Counted from the first letter of the stretch, positions 16,413 through 26,109 are shown. The stretch is DNA of 64,000 nt from Corynebacterium appendicis CIP 107643 (GCF_030408415.1 NZ_CP046976.1:1364001-1428000); one strand, 5' to 3'. Numbers and translations are program-made. The notes: generated by a model from the letters alone, not told the origin.

Positions 16413-16488
16413 GCGGATGTAGCGCAGTTGGTAGCGCATCACCTTGCCAAGGTGAGGGTCGCGAGTTCGAGTCTCGTCATCCGCTCCA
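16413..16488 (+). tRNA. tRNA-Gly (anticodon GCC), copy 3
   Basis: Identical to copies 1 and 2, with CCA encoded. It closes the duplicated Val-Gly unit. Confidence 0.95.
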
Positions 16489-16540
16489 CTTCCCCACTGG
16501 CTGAAATCACTTATCCGGCCGGTGGGGTTATCCTTTTGCC

Positions 16541-17218
16541 ATGGCCGCTCCCAATCCTTCTGAGGCATCACCGAAAACCCGCACTGAGATCATCGGTGGT
16601 AGCTCAGCCGCAGAAGAGGTCCGCGCCGTGGCGATCACGACGGCTTTCGGGTCGTTCACCACTTCCGGCACCTCGGGCGCTTTAGGCAACGACGCCGACA
16701 AAGAAGTCATGCTCGCGTTGCGCGAGTGGGCAGATGTCGTCCTCGTCGGATCCGGAACCGTCAAAGCCGAGGACTACGGCCCGGCGGACATTCCCATCGC
16801 CGTGGTGTCGCGTTCGCTCGACTTCGACACATCCGCGAAGCTTTTCGACGGCGCAGGCCCGCTCATCCTCGCCCCCGACAAGTCCCTGACGGAGGCCCAG
16901 CTCGCCCCGCGACGAGAAGCTCTGGCGGACGCGGGCGCCGAGCTGGTGGGCACAGGCTCGGGGTCGGCGGCGGAGATCGTCGATAAGCTGCGCGCACGCG
17001 GGCTCCGCCGCATCGTGTGCGAGGGAGGCCCGTCGCTGTACGCGACGATGTTCGAAGCTTCGCTTATCGACGTCCTCCACCTCACCTCCTCCCCTTTCGT
17101 CAACGGCGAACCGTCAGGCCTGGAGGGCGACATCGACGTGGAGCTGGAATTGGAGGACGTCTACTCCGCCGGCTCGCATATCTTCGCCCGCTACCGGCGG
17201 GTGAACACGGGAAACTAG
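16541..17218 (+). CDS. RibD C-terminal-domain (pyrimidine/dihydrofolate reductase-like) protein
   Basis: This 225-residue protein has the RibD reductase fold. It contains WADVVLVGSGTVKAEDYGP, the NADPH-binding VGSGTV region, and RGLRRIVCEGGPSLYATM with the conserved CEGGPSL/GG loop. It lacks the deaminase domain of RibD, so it is a stand-alone reductase. A role in riboflavin synthesis or another NADPH reduction is a family inference. TATCCT (16529-16534) ends six bases before the ATG, which predicts a leaderless mRNA. It is followed 25 bases later by aftC. Two copies of the 11-mer CGTCGATAAGC lie inside it. Confidence 0.8.
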   Translation: MAAPNPSEASPKTRTEIIGGSSAAEEVRAVAITTAFGSFTTSGTSGALGNDADKEVMLALREWADVVLVGSGTVKAEDYGPADIPIAVVSRSLDFDTSAKLFDGAGPLILAPDKSLTEAQLAPRREALADAGAELVGTGSGSAAEIVDKLRARGLRRIVCEGGPSLYATMFEASLIDVLHLTSSPFVNGEPSGLEGDIDVELELEDVYSAGSHIFARYRRVNTGN

Positions 17219-17243
17219 TGCCCGTTTAGTAGTTTTGGGGGCT

Positions 17244-18500
17244 GTGACTACCCGCATCGACGCTTTGCACTCCGCCTGGTCCTCGCCCGCACCCGACGGT
17301 GCCCCACGCCTCCAGGCGGTGGCGAATGCGCTCCTGTGGCCGCTGGCCCTCCTGCTGGTCGTGCACCGCGTGTTCGCGGTCGCGCTTCCGGGAACGGTGA
17401 CCGATGACTTCACCACCGTATGGTCCGCCGCGCGACGCTTCGTGCTGCGCGAGCCGGTGTACAACGAGATCTACCACCACGTCGACCCGCACTACCTGTA
17501 CAACCCGGGCGCGACACTGCTGTTGTCGCCCCTGGGGCTCGTGGACAATATGGGCGCGGTGCGGGCACTGTTCATCCTCGTCAACACCGCGTGCATCATC
17601 GGCGCGCTGGCATGGCTGACGCGGCTGGGCGGGTTCTCTCTCCGCGGCCCTGTTTTCCCGGGCGCGGTGGCGCTGGGCTTCATGACGGAGGCGGTGACCA
17701 ACACCCTCGGGTTCACCAATATCAACGGGATTCTCTTCCTCGGGCTCGTGGCGTTCCTCGCCTGGTTTCTCGCTGCGGGTAACGGTTCCTCCTGGGCGGC
17801 CGGCGTCGTGCTGGGTCTGTGCATCCTGATCAAGCCGATGTTCGCACCATTGCTTCTTCTGCCGCTGCTGCGCCTCGATTGGCGCGCGATCGCCGGCGGG
17901 ATCGCCGTGCCGGTGCTGTTCAATCTCGTCGCATGGCCGCTCACCCCGGGCGCACGTGACTACATCGACATCGTCGCCCCGTACCTGGGCCAGACGCGGG
18001 ATTACGCGAACTCGTCCCTGCCCGGCGCCGCGGTCTACTTCGGCATGCCGGGCTGGCTCCACGCCGCGTTGTTCGTCCTCTTCGCCGCAACTGTCCTCGT
18101 CGCCGTGGTGTTCCTGGCCCGCTATCGCTTCACCGCCGAATGGGTGTGGGCGGCCACCACCGCCGCCGTTCTGCTCGCCGGTGTGTGCCTGCTGTCCTCC
18201 CTCGGTCAGGCGTACTACTCGATGCTGCTCTTCCCCGCCGTGTTCACCCTCGGCCACCGGCTCAGCGCTTTCCGCTCGCCTGCTGTGTGGGCGGGAATAA
18301 TCCTGTGCCTGTCACCGCTGACCTGGGTAGTGGACGGCCACTACGTCACCGGCCGCTGGCTGGACACGTTCCTGCCCACTTTTGGCTGGGCGGTGTTCAT
18401 TGTCGCGGTGGCGGCGTGGGCCGTGGCTGTTAGCACTTCCGACCGAGATGAAAGGACGCACCGCCATGGCGGAAAACACGAATTACAGCGACTGGACTGA
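17244..18500 (+). CDS. aftC: Arabinofuranosyltransferase AftC-type, GT87/DUF2029 membrane protein
   Basis: This 418-residue multi-pass membrane glycosyltransferase has about ten hydrophobic segments. Its first extracytoplasmic loop carries the acidic motif GTVTDDFTTVW, as in GT-C enzymes that use decaprenyl-phosphoryl-arabinose. AftC adds alpha-1,3 branches to arabinan of the corynebacterial wall and lipoarabinomannan. The location between a RibD-like gene and msrB is the one I recall for aftC of C. glutamicum. The GTG at 17244 lies 8 bases after TAGTTT and was preferred over an upstream TTG/ATG-less extension. The 3' end overlaps msrB by 35 bases. Confidence 0.75.
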   Translation: MTTRIDALHSAWSSPAPDGAPRLQAVANALLWPLALLLVVHRVFAVALPGTVTDDFTTVWSAARRFVLREPVYNEIYHHVDPHYLYNPGATLLLSPLGLVDNMGAVRALFILVNTACIIGALAWLTRLGGFSLRGPVFPGAVALGFMTEAVTNTLGFTNINGILFLGLVAFLAWFLAAGNGSSWAAGVVLGLCILIKPMFAPLLLLPLLRLDWRAIAGGIAVPVLFNLVAWPLTPGARDYIDIVAPYLGQTRDYANSSLPGAAVYFGMPGWLHAALFVLFAATVLVAVVFLARYRFTAEWVWAATTAAVLLAGVCLLSSLGQAYYSMLLFPAVFTLGHRLSAFRSPAVWAGIILCLSPLTWVVDGHYVTGRWLDTFLPTFGWAVFIVAVAAWAVAVSTSDRDERTHRHGGKHELQRLD

Positions 18501-18885
18501 AACTCAGTGGCGTGAGCGCCTGAGCCCGGAGGAGTACCACGTGCTCCGCGAAGCCGGCACGGAGCCGCCGGGAATCGGCGAGTACACCGACACCACCACC
18601 GAAGGCGTGTACCGCTGTCGCGCCTGCGGGGAGGAGCTCTTCCGCTCCACCGAGAAATTCGACTCCCACTGCGGCTGGCCGTCGTTCTTCTCTCCGCTGG
18701 CCGGCGACAAGGTCATTGAGCGCGAAGACCGCTCGCTCGGCATGGTGCGCACCGAGGTGCTGTGCGCCAACTGCAATTCCCACTTGGGCCATGTCTTTGC
18801 CGGCGAGGGGTACGACACCCCGACCGATCTGCGCTACTGCATCAACTCCATCTCCATGACGCTGGAGGAAAAGCCGGTGCAGTGA
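18466..18885 (+). CDS. msrB: Peptide-methionine (R)-S-oxide reductase MsrB
   Basis: This 139-residue enzyme repairs the R epimer of oxidised methionine in proteins. It has the four zinc cysteines (CRACG near residue 53; CANC near residue 101), the HCGWPSFF motif and the catalytic Cys in RYCINSISM. The ATG at 18466, with AAAGGA nine bases upstream, gives the family's normal N-terminus. A longer in-frame extension into aftC is ignored. It overlaps the aftC 3' end, so co-transcription is likely. A terminator follows. Confidence 0.95.
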   Translation: MAENTNYSDWTETQWRERLSPEEYHVLREAGTEPPGIGEYTDTTTEGVYRCRACGEELFRSTEKFDSHCGWPSFFSPLAGDKVIEREDRSLGMVRTEVLCANCNSHLGHVFAGEGYDTPTDLRYCINSISMTLEEKPVQ

Positions 18886-18930
18886 CACAGACAGTGTCGC
18901 CGAGGACACCGACTGCCTGAACACAGCGAA

Positions 18931-18968
18931 AAGCGCCTGTCTCCGCGGGGTTGCGGGGGCAGGCGCTT
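18931..18968. terminator. Terminator between msrB and hemQ
   Basis: AAGCGCCTG (18931-18939) pairs with CAGGCGCTT (18960-18968), extended inward by GTC/GGC-type pairs. It sits between two convergent genes and can serve both strands, although the U-tract is poor. Confidence 0.6.
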
Positions 18969-19000
18969 CGTCGCTAAGCGAATGCTTTACGCGACCGTTT

Positions 19001-19702
19001 TTACGGCAGGACCTCGACGATCTCTGCGATGTCCTTCACGCGGCGGCCGGAGAAGAACGGCAGCTCCTCGCGCACGTGGAGGCGGGCCTCGGTGTAGCGC
19101 ATCTTGTGCATCAGGTCGGAAATGCGGTCGAGCGTGGGCGCCTCGAAAGCGAGCATCCACTCGTAGTCGCCGAGGGAGAACGCCGACACCGTGTTGGCCC
19201 GCACATCCTTGTAGTCTGCGGCGGCCTGGCCGTGCTCAATGAGCAGGCGGCGGCGCTCATCGGCGTCCATGATGTACCAGTCGTACGAACGCGTGAACGG
19301 GTAGACCGTGATCCAGTCCTCCGGCTCCTCGCCCATGATGAAGGCGGGCAAGTGGCCGCGGTTGAATTCGGCCGGGCGGTGCAGGCCCACGCCGATCCAG
19401 AAAACCTCGAGCGCCTGGCCCAGCGCAGTCGAACGGCGGAAATCGTTGTACGCCTTCTGGATATCGGCGAATTCCTCCGCGTGCCACCAGATCATCACGT
19501 CAGCCTCAGCGCGAATGCCGGAAATGTCGTAGATGCCGCGGACGACGACCTTGCCTTCCTCCTCGAGGCGGGCGAAGAACGTCTTCGCCTCGGCAATAAT
19601 CTCCTCCCGGTCCTCGCCAAGTGCTCCGGGGATCGCACGGAAGGTCGCCCACTGGGCGTAGCGCTGAGTACTGTTGAGCTGTTCAATGTCCGTCTGAGTC
19701 AT
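19001..19702 (-). CDS. hemQ: Coproheme decarboxylase HemQ
   Basis: This 233-residue member of the chlorite-dismutase-like family catalyses the last step of the coproporphyrin-dependent heme pathway of actinobacteria and firmicutes, decarboxylating coproheme III to heme b with peroxide. Conserved stretches include FTRSYDWYIMDADERRRLL, with the catalytic-region Tyr and Arg, and IRAEADVMIWWHAEE. The ATG at 19702 has AAAGGA eight bases upstream. A longer frame to 19744 is unlikely to be used. It is divergent from DUF3000. HemQ beside msrB and DUF3000 is the order I recall in C. glutamicum. Confidence 0.93.
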   Translation of the reverse strand: MTQTDIEQLNSTQRYAQWATFRAIPGALGEDREEIIAEAKTFFARLEEEGKVVVRGIYDISGIRAEADVMIWWHAEEFADIQKAYNDFRRSTALGQALEVFWIGVGLHRPAEFNRGHLPAFIMGEEPEDWITVYPFTRSYDWYIMDADERRRLLIEHGQAAADYKDVRANTVSAFSLGDYEWMLAFEAPTLDRISDLMHKMRYTEARLHVREELPFFSGRRVKDIAEIVEVLP

Positions 19703-19817
19703 GCCGCGCATCCTTTCTTCCCCTCTCGCGGGGAGGTCCAACAAAAGTTCTATACGCCGATCCTACAGTGCGGCCTGACACGGGCAACGGCGCGCCTCCA
19801 CAGAATGGAGGCAGGCA

Positions 19818-20495
19818 ATGTCTAGCTTGGAACGCGTGACACATTCGGACCACCCGCAGCTCTCCGCCGCCCCCTCCCCGACCTCGACGTCTGCCGCGTC
19901 CGGCACGCAGAACGGCGAGTCCGCAACCATCCCCGCCGAGTTCAACAATGCAGTGGAGTCCATGCACCGCGCGCAATTGCGTCCGGAGATCAGCCTGGGC
20001 ACCATCCGCCCGCCACAGCGTCCCGCGCCCTTCAGCCACGCCGTGGGCCTCGAGGTTCAGCAGCTTGACGACGACGCGCCCATCCCCACCGACTCCCAAG
20101 GCGACGCGTTCGGCCGCCTGATCCTCCTCTACTCCCCCTCCTCCGAGGAGGCGTGGGAAGGATCAATGCGGCTGGTGGCTTACATCCAGGCCGACATGGA
20201 CGATACAGTGGCCTCCGATCCGCTGCTTCCGGATGTCGCGTGGCAGTGGCTCGGCGAATCCCTCGCCGAATCCGGCGCCGGCTACACCAACCTCGGCGGC
20301 ACCGTGACGTCGACGTCCTCGGTCCGATTCGGTGAGATCGGCGGCCCGCCGCGCGCCTACCAGATCGAGATGCGCGCGTCCTGGACCGCCGCCGGCACCG
20401 ACCTCGCCCACCACGTCGAGGCGTTCTCTAAGGTGCTCGCCCACGTCGCCGGCCTGCCGCCAGAAGGCGTGGCCGGCATTGACAGCCGCCGCTAA
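19818..20495 (+). CDS. DUF3000 family protein
   Basis: This 225-residue soluble protein with a Ser/Thr/Ala-rich N-terminus (about 1-40) is followed by a conserved domain (EFNNAVESMHRAQLRPEISL; SVRFGEIGGPPRAYQIEMRA). The family is restricted to actinobacteria and has no established function. Two starts compete. The ATG at 19818 has GGAGG six bases upstream. The GTG at 19836 lies seven bases after TAGCTT (19823-19828) and could serve a leaderless mRNA. It lies 15 bases before rnd, so the two form an operon. Confidence 0.85.
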   Translation: MSSLERVTHSDHPQLSAAPSPTSTSAASGTQNGESATIPAEFNNAVESMHRAQLRPEISLGTIRPPQRPAPFSHAVGLEVQQLDDDAPIPTDSQGDAFGRLILLYSPSSEEAWEGSMRLVAYIQADMDDTVASDPLLPDVAWQWLGESLAESGAGYTNLGGTVTSTSSVRFGEIGGPPRAYQIEMRASWTAAGTDLAHHVEAFSKVLAHVAGLPPEGVAGIDSRR

Positions 20496-20510
20496 CCAGT
20501 CGCCCGAATA

Positions 20511-21725
20511 ATGCCTGCTTCATCCCGGCACGCCTCCGGCTCCGGCGCCTACACGTTGGCGACCACACCGGCGGGCTACCGGCGTGCCGCCGAAGCCCTC
20601 GCTGCCGGGCGCGGCCCATTCGCCATCGACACTGAGCGCGCCTCGGCGTACCGCTACGACGACCGCGCCTTTGTAGTGCAAATCTACCGCCGCGACGCAG
20701 GCACCTTTCTCCTCGCGCCCGAAGGCCACCGCGAGGAATTCGAGTCGATTCTCGCACCGGTGGTCGGCGGCGGCGACTGGATTGTCCACGCTGCACCGGA
20801 GGATCTGCCGAGCCTGTCCGAGCTCGGCCTCTACCCCGGAACTCTTTTCGACACCGCGCTCGCGGGGCGCATCGCGGGCTTTGACAAGCCCAACCTGGCT
20901 GCCATGGTGGAGGAATTCTGCGGCGTCACGCTGGAAAAAGGCCACGGCCGCGAAGACTGGTCCGAAGTTCCCCTTCCCGACGAGTGGCTCGACTACGCCG
21001 CCGAGGACGTCATCTACCTCAACGAACTGGCCGAAGCGCAGGCGGAACTGCTCGCCGACACGGACAAGCTCGCCATCGCCGACGAGGAATTCGCCTTCAT
21101 CGTCGCCGAGTACGCCGAGTGGGAGCCCGTCCGCAAGACCTGGCGCGACCTGAAAGGCATTTCGCAGTTGAAGTCCCGCAAGTCGCTCGCCGTCGCGCGC
21201 ACCCTCTGGAACGAGCGTGACCGTGAAGCCCGGTCCCGCGACCGGTCACCGTCGCAGATCCTGAGCAATAAAGTCGTTTTGGCCATTGCGAAGGAACTGC
21301 CGCGCTCGCCGCGTGAGTTGGGAGCGGTGCACGGCTTCCCGCAGCGCCGCCGCGGCGCGGTGCAGGCATGGTTCCGGGTGCTGCAGTCGGTCTACGACTC
21401 GGACCCGGCAACGTGGCCCGAACGGGCAAATCGCGGCGACGAGACCGGCCCGCCCGGCAAATCAGCGTGGCAGCGCCACCACCCCGATTCCTGGGGGGCG
21501 CTGCAAGCGATGCGCTCGGCCGTGGCCTATTCCGCGGCGCAGATGGAAGTTCAGCCGGAGGTTCTACTCACGCCGGCGACCCTGCGCGAGGCAGTGTGGA
21601 CAGTGACGAATGAGCCCGGCCCGTGGGGCACCCACCGTGCTGCGGTTCTGCTGCGCTCACTCGGCGCGCGCGAATGGCAGATCGCCGAAGTCGCCCCGCT
21701 CTTCGGGTTGCTCGAGCCCAACTAG
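20511..21725 (+). CDS. rnd: Ribonuclease D-like 3'-5' exonuclease with HRDC domain
   Basis: This 404-residue DEDDy exonuclease has ExoI at FAIDTERA (Asp, Glu), ExoII around TLFDTALAGRIAGFDKPNL and ExoIII as YAAEDVIYL (Y-x3-D). An HRDC domain follows (about 215-295, LKSRKSLAVARTLWNERDRE), then a helical C-terminal tail. It trims 3' ends of tRNA and other stable RNAs. It is the second gene after DUF3000, 15 bases downstream, and is convergent with dxs across a short terminator. Confidence 0.92.
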   Translation: MPASSRHASGSGAYTLATTPAGYRRAAEALAAGRGPFAIDTERASAYRYDDRAFVVQIYRRDAGTFLLAPEGHREEFESILAPVVGGGDWIVHAAPEDLPSLSELGLYPGTLFDTALAGRIAGFDKPNLAAMVEEFCGVTLEKGHGREDWSEVPLPDEWLDYAAEDVIYLNELAEAQAELLADTDKLAIADEEFAFIVAEYAEWEPVRKTWRDLKGISQLKSRKSLAVARTLWNERDREARSRDRSPSQILSNKVVLAIAKELPRSPRELGAVHGFPQRRRGAVQAWFRVLQSVYDSDPATWPERANRGDETGPPGKSAWQRHHPDSWGALQAMRSAVAYSAAQMEVQPEVLLTPATLREAVWTVTNEPGPWGTHRAAVLLRSLGAREWQIAEVAPLFGLLEPN

Positions 21726-21746
21726 CGCGGGGCTCTCCCCGCGTTT
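21726..21746. terminator. Bidirectional terminator between rnd and dxs
   Basis: CGCGGGG (21726-21732), loop CTCT, CCCCGCG (21737-21743), then TTT. The hairpin exactly fills the gap between two convergent genes. Confidence 0.75.
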
Positions 21747-21750
21747 GGGC

Positions 21751-23673
21751 CTAGAGGTTCCCGATCCACTCCTCAATGGAGGTGCGCGCGGACTCGGCAT
21801 CCAGCCCCACATCGGCGATGAGCTGTGAGCGCGACGCGTGCTTCGGGAAGACATCCGGGAATGCTAGGCGGCGCAGCGGGGTGTCCACCTCGGCGGCGCT
21901 GAGCACCTCCGAGATCGCCGAACCGATGCCGCCGCGGACAATGCCGTCCTCGTAGACGACGACCATGTCGGCGGTTGCCGCCATCTCGACCAGCTCCGGG
22001 TTCACCGGGGCGATCCAGCGCGGGTCTACAACCGTGATGCGGTGGCCCTCACCGTTGAGCTGGTTGGCCGCCGCAACGGCATTCTCGGCGAATTCGCCGA
22101 TGGCGACAACGAGCACCTCGGGGGTGTCGTCGTTATCTTCGCTGTTGCCGCCGCCGACCGGCTCGACGAGAATGTCGCAGCCGCCCGGCGTGCGGTGCAC
22201 TGCATCGATCGCGGGGCCGGCATCGCCCTTCGGGAAGCGGACAACGGTCGGCCCGTCCTCAACGGCAATGGCCTCGCGGAATTCTTCGCGCAGGCGGTCC
22301 GCGTCGCGCGGTGCCGCCACGCGGATGCCGGGGACGATCGAAGTGATCGCCATATCCCACACACCGTTGTGGCTGGCGCCGTCGCTGCCGGTGACACCGG
22401 CACGGTCGAGCACGAGCGTGACCGGCTGTTTGATCAAGGCGACATCCATGAGCAGCTGGTCGAAAGCGCGGTTGAGGAAGGTCGAGTACACAGCCACGAC
22501 CGGGTGCAGGCCGCCCAGCGCCATGCCAGATGCAGACGTCACCGCGTGCTGCTCCGCAATGCCGACATCGAAGAAACGGGACGGGAATTTCTCCGCGAAC
22601 GGGGTCAGTCCCGTCGGACCCGCCATCGCGGCGGTCAGCGCTACGATGTCCTCGCGCTCGTGGGCGGCGCGCAGCAGTTCCTCGGAGAAGACCGAAGTCC
22701 AGCCCGGTCTGGACTGGCCGAGCGCCTCACCCGTCACCGGGTCGATGACACCGGTGGAGTGCATCTGGTCGGCCTCGTCGTTGACCGCCGGGGCAAAGCC
22801 GTGGCCTTTCTCGGTGGCCACATGAATGATCAGCGGGCCGTCGTACTGCTTCGCGTACGCCAGCGCAGCCATCAGCGAACCGATGTCGTGGCCCTCGATC
22901 GGGCCGACGTATTTCATGCCCAGGTCCTGGAACATCTGCGTGGGCACCACCTGGTGCTTGATGCCCTCCTTCATCGCATGGAGGGCATCAAAGGCACGCT
23001 CACCGACCCAACCCATGGCCTTCAGGGTGCGCTTACCCTGCTCCATAACTTCGTCGTAGCCCGGCTGAATCCGGATCTGCGCGATCTGGGAGCGCAGCTC
23101 GTCCAGGTTGCGGGCGAAACCGCCGATCGTCGGCGAGTAGGACCGGCCGTTGTCGTTGACCACGATGACGACGTTGCGGTCGCTTTCGGCGATATTGTTC
23201 AGCGCCTCCCAGCACATGCCGCCGGTGAGCGCCCCGTCGCCGACCACTGCGACGACATTCTTGCCGCCCTTTCCATGCAGGACCTTCGCTTTCGACAGAC
23301 CGTCTGCGTAGGACAGCGCCGCCGAGGCGTGCGAGGATTCGGTCCAGTCGTGCTCCGACTCGATGCGGCTGGTGTAGCCCGACAGGCCCTCCTTCTTGCG
23401 GAGGGTGTCGAACTGGTCTGCGCGGCCGGTGAGGATCTTGTGCACGTACGACTGGTGAGATGTGTCGAAGATGATCGGCTCGTCTGGTGAATCGAAGACC
23501 GCGTGAAGAGCGATCGTCAGCTCGACCACGCCCAGGTTCGGGCCAAGGTGCCCGCCTGTTGCGGACACCTTCTCGATCAGGAATTCGCGGATCTCCCCCG
23601 CGAGCTGGTCGAGCTCGGCCCCCGACATGCTTTTCAGGTCGGCGGGAAGGTTGAGCTGGTCAAGGCTACTCAC
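21751..23673 (-). CDS. dxs: 1-deoxy-D-xylulose-5-phosphate synthase
   Basis: This 640-residue thiamine-diphosphate enzyme condenses pyruvate and glyceraldehyde-3-phosphate, the first step of the MEP isoprenoid pathway. It supplies decaprenyl phosphate for arabinan and menaquinone. Visible features are [25 protein letters not shown], the ThDP motif GDGALTGGM followed by NDN, and [15 protein letters not shown] with the catalytic Glu of the pyrimidine-binding domain. The frame is open to 23727, but the GTG at 23673 gives the family's usual start ([13 protein letters not shown]). It lies downstream of a trmA-like gene on the same strand. Confidence 0.97.
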   Translation of the reverse strand: MSSLDQLNLPADLKSMSGAELDQLAGEIREFLIEKVSATGGHLGPNLGVVELTIALHAVFDSPDEPIIFDTSHQSYVHKILTGRADQFDTLRKKEGLSGYTSRIESEHDWTESSHASAALSYADGLSKAKVLHGKGGKNVVAVVGDGALTGGMCWEALNNIAESDRNVVIVVNDNGRSYSPTIGGFARNLDELRSQIAQIRIQPGYDEVMEQGKRTLKAMGWVGERAFDALHAMKEGIKHQVVPTQMFQDLGMKYVGPIEGHDIGSLMAALAYAKQYDGPLIIHVATEKGHGFAPAVNDEADQMHSTGVIDPVTGEALGQSRPGWTSVFSEELLRAAHEREDIVALTAAMAGPTGLTPFAEKFPSRFFDVGIAEQHAVTSASGMALGGLHPVVAVYSTFLNRAFDQLLMDVALIKQPVTLVLDRAGVTGSDGASHNGVWDMAITSIVPGIRVAAPRDADRLREEFREAIAVEDGPTVVRFPKGDAGPAIDAVHRTPGGCDILVEPVGGGNSEDNDDTPEVLVVAIGEFAENAVAAANQLNGEGHRITVVDPRWIAPVNPELVEMAATADMVVVYEDGIVRGGIGSAISEVLSAAEVDTPLRRLAFPDVFPKHASRSQLIADVGLDAESARTSIEEWIGNL

Positions 23674-23790
23674 TGGTCGTCTTGGCTCCTTCTCGGCGAA
23701 TTCTCCCCGCGGCGGTCTCTGCCGCATTCCGGCAGCCGTCAGCGGACTCTAGCGTTCTGGTCGAGTTTACACCCCACGCGGGCAAATCCA

Positions 23791-25095
23791 TCATTTTTCG
23801 TTTCCGGTTTCAGCGGGGACAAGGCTTGTGAGGACCTCGAAGTGGTGGGTGTTCGGGAAGGCGTCGATAAGCGCCATGCGCTCGACGACGTACCCGGACT
23901 CGCCCCACGCGGCGAGGTCGCGTGAGAACGTCGCGGGATCGCAGCCGATGTGGATCACGCGCTGCGGTGCGCGCGCGGCCACCGCCTCGACCACGTCCGT
24001 GCCGGCGCCCGTGCGCGGCGGATCGAGCACCACCAGCCCCGGATCGGGCAGCCCGTCGATGCTCGCCTCGACTTTCTGGTTGCGCACCTCGACGTCGAAG
24101 TTGTTCAGCGCGGGTTGCGGATCACGCGTCGCCGCCGCGGAATAATCGACGCTGACCACGTGCGCACCTGAGCCGAGCGCATCGCTTATCGACGGCACGA
24201 ACAGCCCCACACCCCCGTACAAATCCCAGCCGACGGGACGCGCGTAGGTGTCGGCGGCCCAATCGGCGATGTAACGGCAGTACGTGGCCGGCGCTGTGGT
24301 GTGGGCCTGCCAGAATGCCGTCGGCGGGAAACGGAAGACAGCTTCTTCCGTGCCACTGCCCGCGGGAGCTGGAACGACCTCGGTGACGGACGGGTCGCCC
24401 TCGATGCGGGTTTCGACGCGCTCGATGCGTTTCCCGCGCTGCGCGCGCTGTGTCTCCACGACGTGGCGGGTGCCGCGGGAATCGATCACGACAACGAGCT
24501 CGGCCCCTGCCGTGAACCTGCGGGCATCGTCGCCGACAATGCCGTCCAAGGCTTCCGGGGCGACCTGCGTGCACCGCACCCCCGCGACTACGTCGTTGCT
24601 GCGCGCCCGGCGCATCCCGGCGCGGCCGTTAGGCCCCACACCGAGGCGGACACGTGTGCGCCAGCCGGTCAGCGGGGCGAGAGTGTCCTGTTCCAGATCG
24701 ATAGCGAGATCGAATCCGGTGAGTACCCCGCTGGGGCGGGCGAATTTATCGAGCTGGCCGACGAGGATTTCACGCTTGAGCCGCTCCTGCGCGCTCGGCG
24801 CGATATGCGAGTAGTCGCAACACCCGGCACCCGCCTCCGCCGCGGGACATACCGGGTCGACGCGGTCGCGCGACGCTGTCTCGATGGACTGCGCCTCGCC
24901 GCGCGCCCAGTTCTTCTTCACCTTGGTCAGCGTCACCGTGGCTGTGTCCCCGGGGATGGCACCGGCAACGAAGACGACCCGGCCGTCCGGCGCGTGCGCG
25001 ATCGCCTCCCCGCCGTGCGCCATCGTGGTAGGGGTGAGCGTGAGCGTGTCGCCCACGCTCATCGTCGGGGTCTGCGTAGTGGGTCCGTCGTCCAT
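23791..25095 (-). CDS. TrmA/RumA-family RNA (uracil-C5-)methyltransferase
   Basis: This 434-residue protein has an N-terminal TRAM RNA-binding domain (about 12-70), a cysteine cluster (CPAAEAGAGCCDY) that binds an Fe-S cluster in RumA relatives, and a C-terminal Rossmann methyltransferase domain. The domain carries VVLDPPRTGAG and the catalytic-Cys motif HIGCDPATFSRD, ending in DAFPNTHHFEVLTSL. It methylates C5 of a uridine in 23S rRNA or tRNA; the target cannot be set from sequence. It contains two copies of the repeated 11-mer, read in two different frames. Confidence 0.9.
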   Translation of the reverse strand: MDDGPTTQTPTMSVGDTLTLTPTTMAHGGEAIAHAPDGRVVFVAGAIPGDTATVTLTKVKKNWARGEAQSIETASRDRVDPVCPAAEAGAGCCDYSHIAPSAQERLKREILVGQLDKFARPSGVLTGFDLAIDLEQDTLAPLTGWRTRVRLGVGPNGRAGMRRARSNDVVAGVRCTQVAPEALDGIVGDDARRFTAGAELVVVIDSRGTRHVVETQRAQRGKRIERVETRIEGDPSVTEVVPAPAGSGTEEAVFRFPPTAFWQAHTTAPATYCRYIADWAADTYARPVGWDLYGGVGLFVPSISDALGSGAHVVSVDYSAAATRDPQPALNNFDVEVRNQKVEASIDGLPDPGLVVLDPPRTGAGTDVVEAVAARAPQRVIHIGCDPATFSRDLAAWGESGYVVERMALIDAFPNTHHFEVLTSLVPAETGNEK

Positions 25096-25173
25096 TTCTG
25101 TCGGTGCTTCTCGTGCTCGCTTCGCGTTCAGGACTGTGCTCGCCCTGTTGTCTCGTTGGTTCTAACCCTGGTG

Positions 25174-26109
25174 CTAGTTGGTGTTCGGGGTCTGGCCCTG
25201 GTTCTGCTGCTGTTGCTGCGCCATGGCCTGCTGCAGCTGGGCGGCGAGCTGCGCGGGCAGCTCGACTGGAAGCGAGTTGCCGGCCAGTACTGGGGAGGTT
25301 CCGCGGTAGATGAACGAGCGTGCGATGATCTCGTGCGCCAGCTCAGCCAGCTGGTCCTCCTTGCCGTGCGGAGCGGCCAGCGTGACGCGGTAGAGCCAGC
25401 GCGGGCCTTCCACGCCGACGATGCGGATGATGCCGTTCTCGCCGCGGCCGACGACCTCGCGGCCCCAGGGGCCTTCCTCGAAGGACGCGGGCATTCCCTC
25501 GCCCTGCATTCCCTCGATGATCTCGTCGCTGGACTCTTCCCACATGCCGCCGGAATTCGGCGCGGCGAAAGCTACCGGGGTGATCCGGCCGAATTCGGTG
25601 ACGACGTGCAGCATGCGCGGGCCCTGCTCGCCCATCTCCACCTGCACCTGGGAGCCCTTCGGCAACGGCAGCTGAATGGAGCCGAGGTTCAGGATGCCCT
25701 CGGCGAAGTCGCTGAAATCGAAGTCCTTGATGTCCACGCTGTCGCCGTCGAACGGGCCCGTGCCCCCGCCGACTGCGTCGTGCTCAACGGTGACCGGGCC
25801 GGTGTAGGAATGCGAGAGCGCTTCGTTCTTCACCGGCGTCTCGGCGAAAGTCGACGCCTCTGCCGCGGATTCAGTGTCGGTTTTAACCTCGGTTTCAGTG
25901 GCGGGCTCGTTGTCCGCCGCCGGGGCTAGTTCAGGCTCCTCCTCGGCAGGTTCAGCTGCGGACTTCCTGGTCTCCTTGGAGTCCTTGGAATTCACGCCCT
26001 CCTGCAGGTCTGTGATGGTGTACTCGGAGCTCGGGTTCTTCGGCGTTTTCGCCTCGGTGGCTTCCGGGGCGTTCTTCTTGTTCTTCTTGCCAAATGGCCA
26101 CAGTCCCAT
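25174..26109 (-). CDS. DUF3710 family protein
   Basis: This 311-residue protein starts MGLWPFGKKNKKNAPE. It has a long acidic, Glu/Ala/Pro-rich disordered N-terminal third (about 10-110). The conserved DUF3710 core follows (DFSDFAEGILNLGSIQLPLP; WLYRVTLAAPHGKEDQLAEL) and then a Gln-rich tail. The family is actinobacterial and uncharacterised. It is 66 bases downstream of dut on the same strand, and the two probably share a transcript, the pairing usual in actinobacteria. Confidence 0.88.
   Translation of the reverse strand: MGLWPFGKKNKKNAPEATEAKTPKNPSSEYTITDLQEGVNSKDSKETRKSAAEPAEEEPELAPAADNEPATETEVKTDTESAAEASTFAETPVKNEALSHSYTGPVTVEHDAVGGGTGPFDGDSVDIKDFDFSDFAEGILNLGSIQLPLPKGSQVQVEMGEQGPRMLHVVTEFGRITPVAFAAPNSGGMWEESSDEIIEGMQGEGMPASFEEGPWGREVVGRGENGIIRIVGVEGPRWLYRVTLAAPHGKEDQLAELAHEIIARSFIYRGTSPVLAGNSLPVELPAQLAAQLQQAMAQQQQQNQGQTPNTN

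Larger units (their letters stand above)
16012..16488. repeat. 167-bp direct repeat of a tRNA-Val/tRNA-Gly unit flanking tRNA-Cys
   Basis: Positions 16012-16178 and 16322-16488 are identical over 167 bases, including the non-functional 16-base spacer between the two tRNAs. Identity in the spacer indicates a recent duplication or ongoing gene conversion. Recombination between the copies would delete tRNA-Cys. Confidence 0.93.

Noticed and set aside
22042..23490. 482-residue open frame opposite dxs
   Set aside because: Antisense shadow, no family motif, no ribosome site, and the dxs frame is unambiguous.
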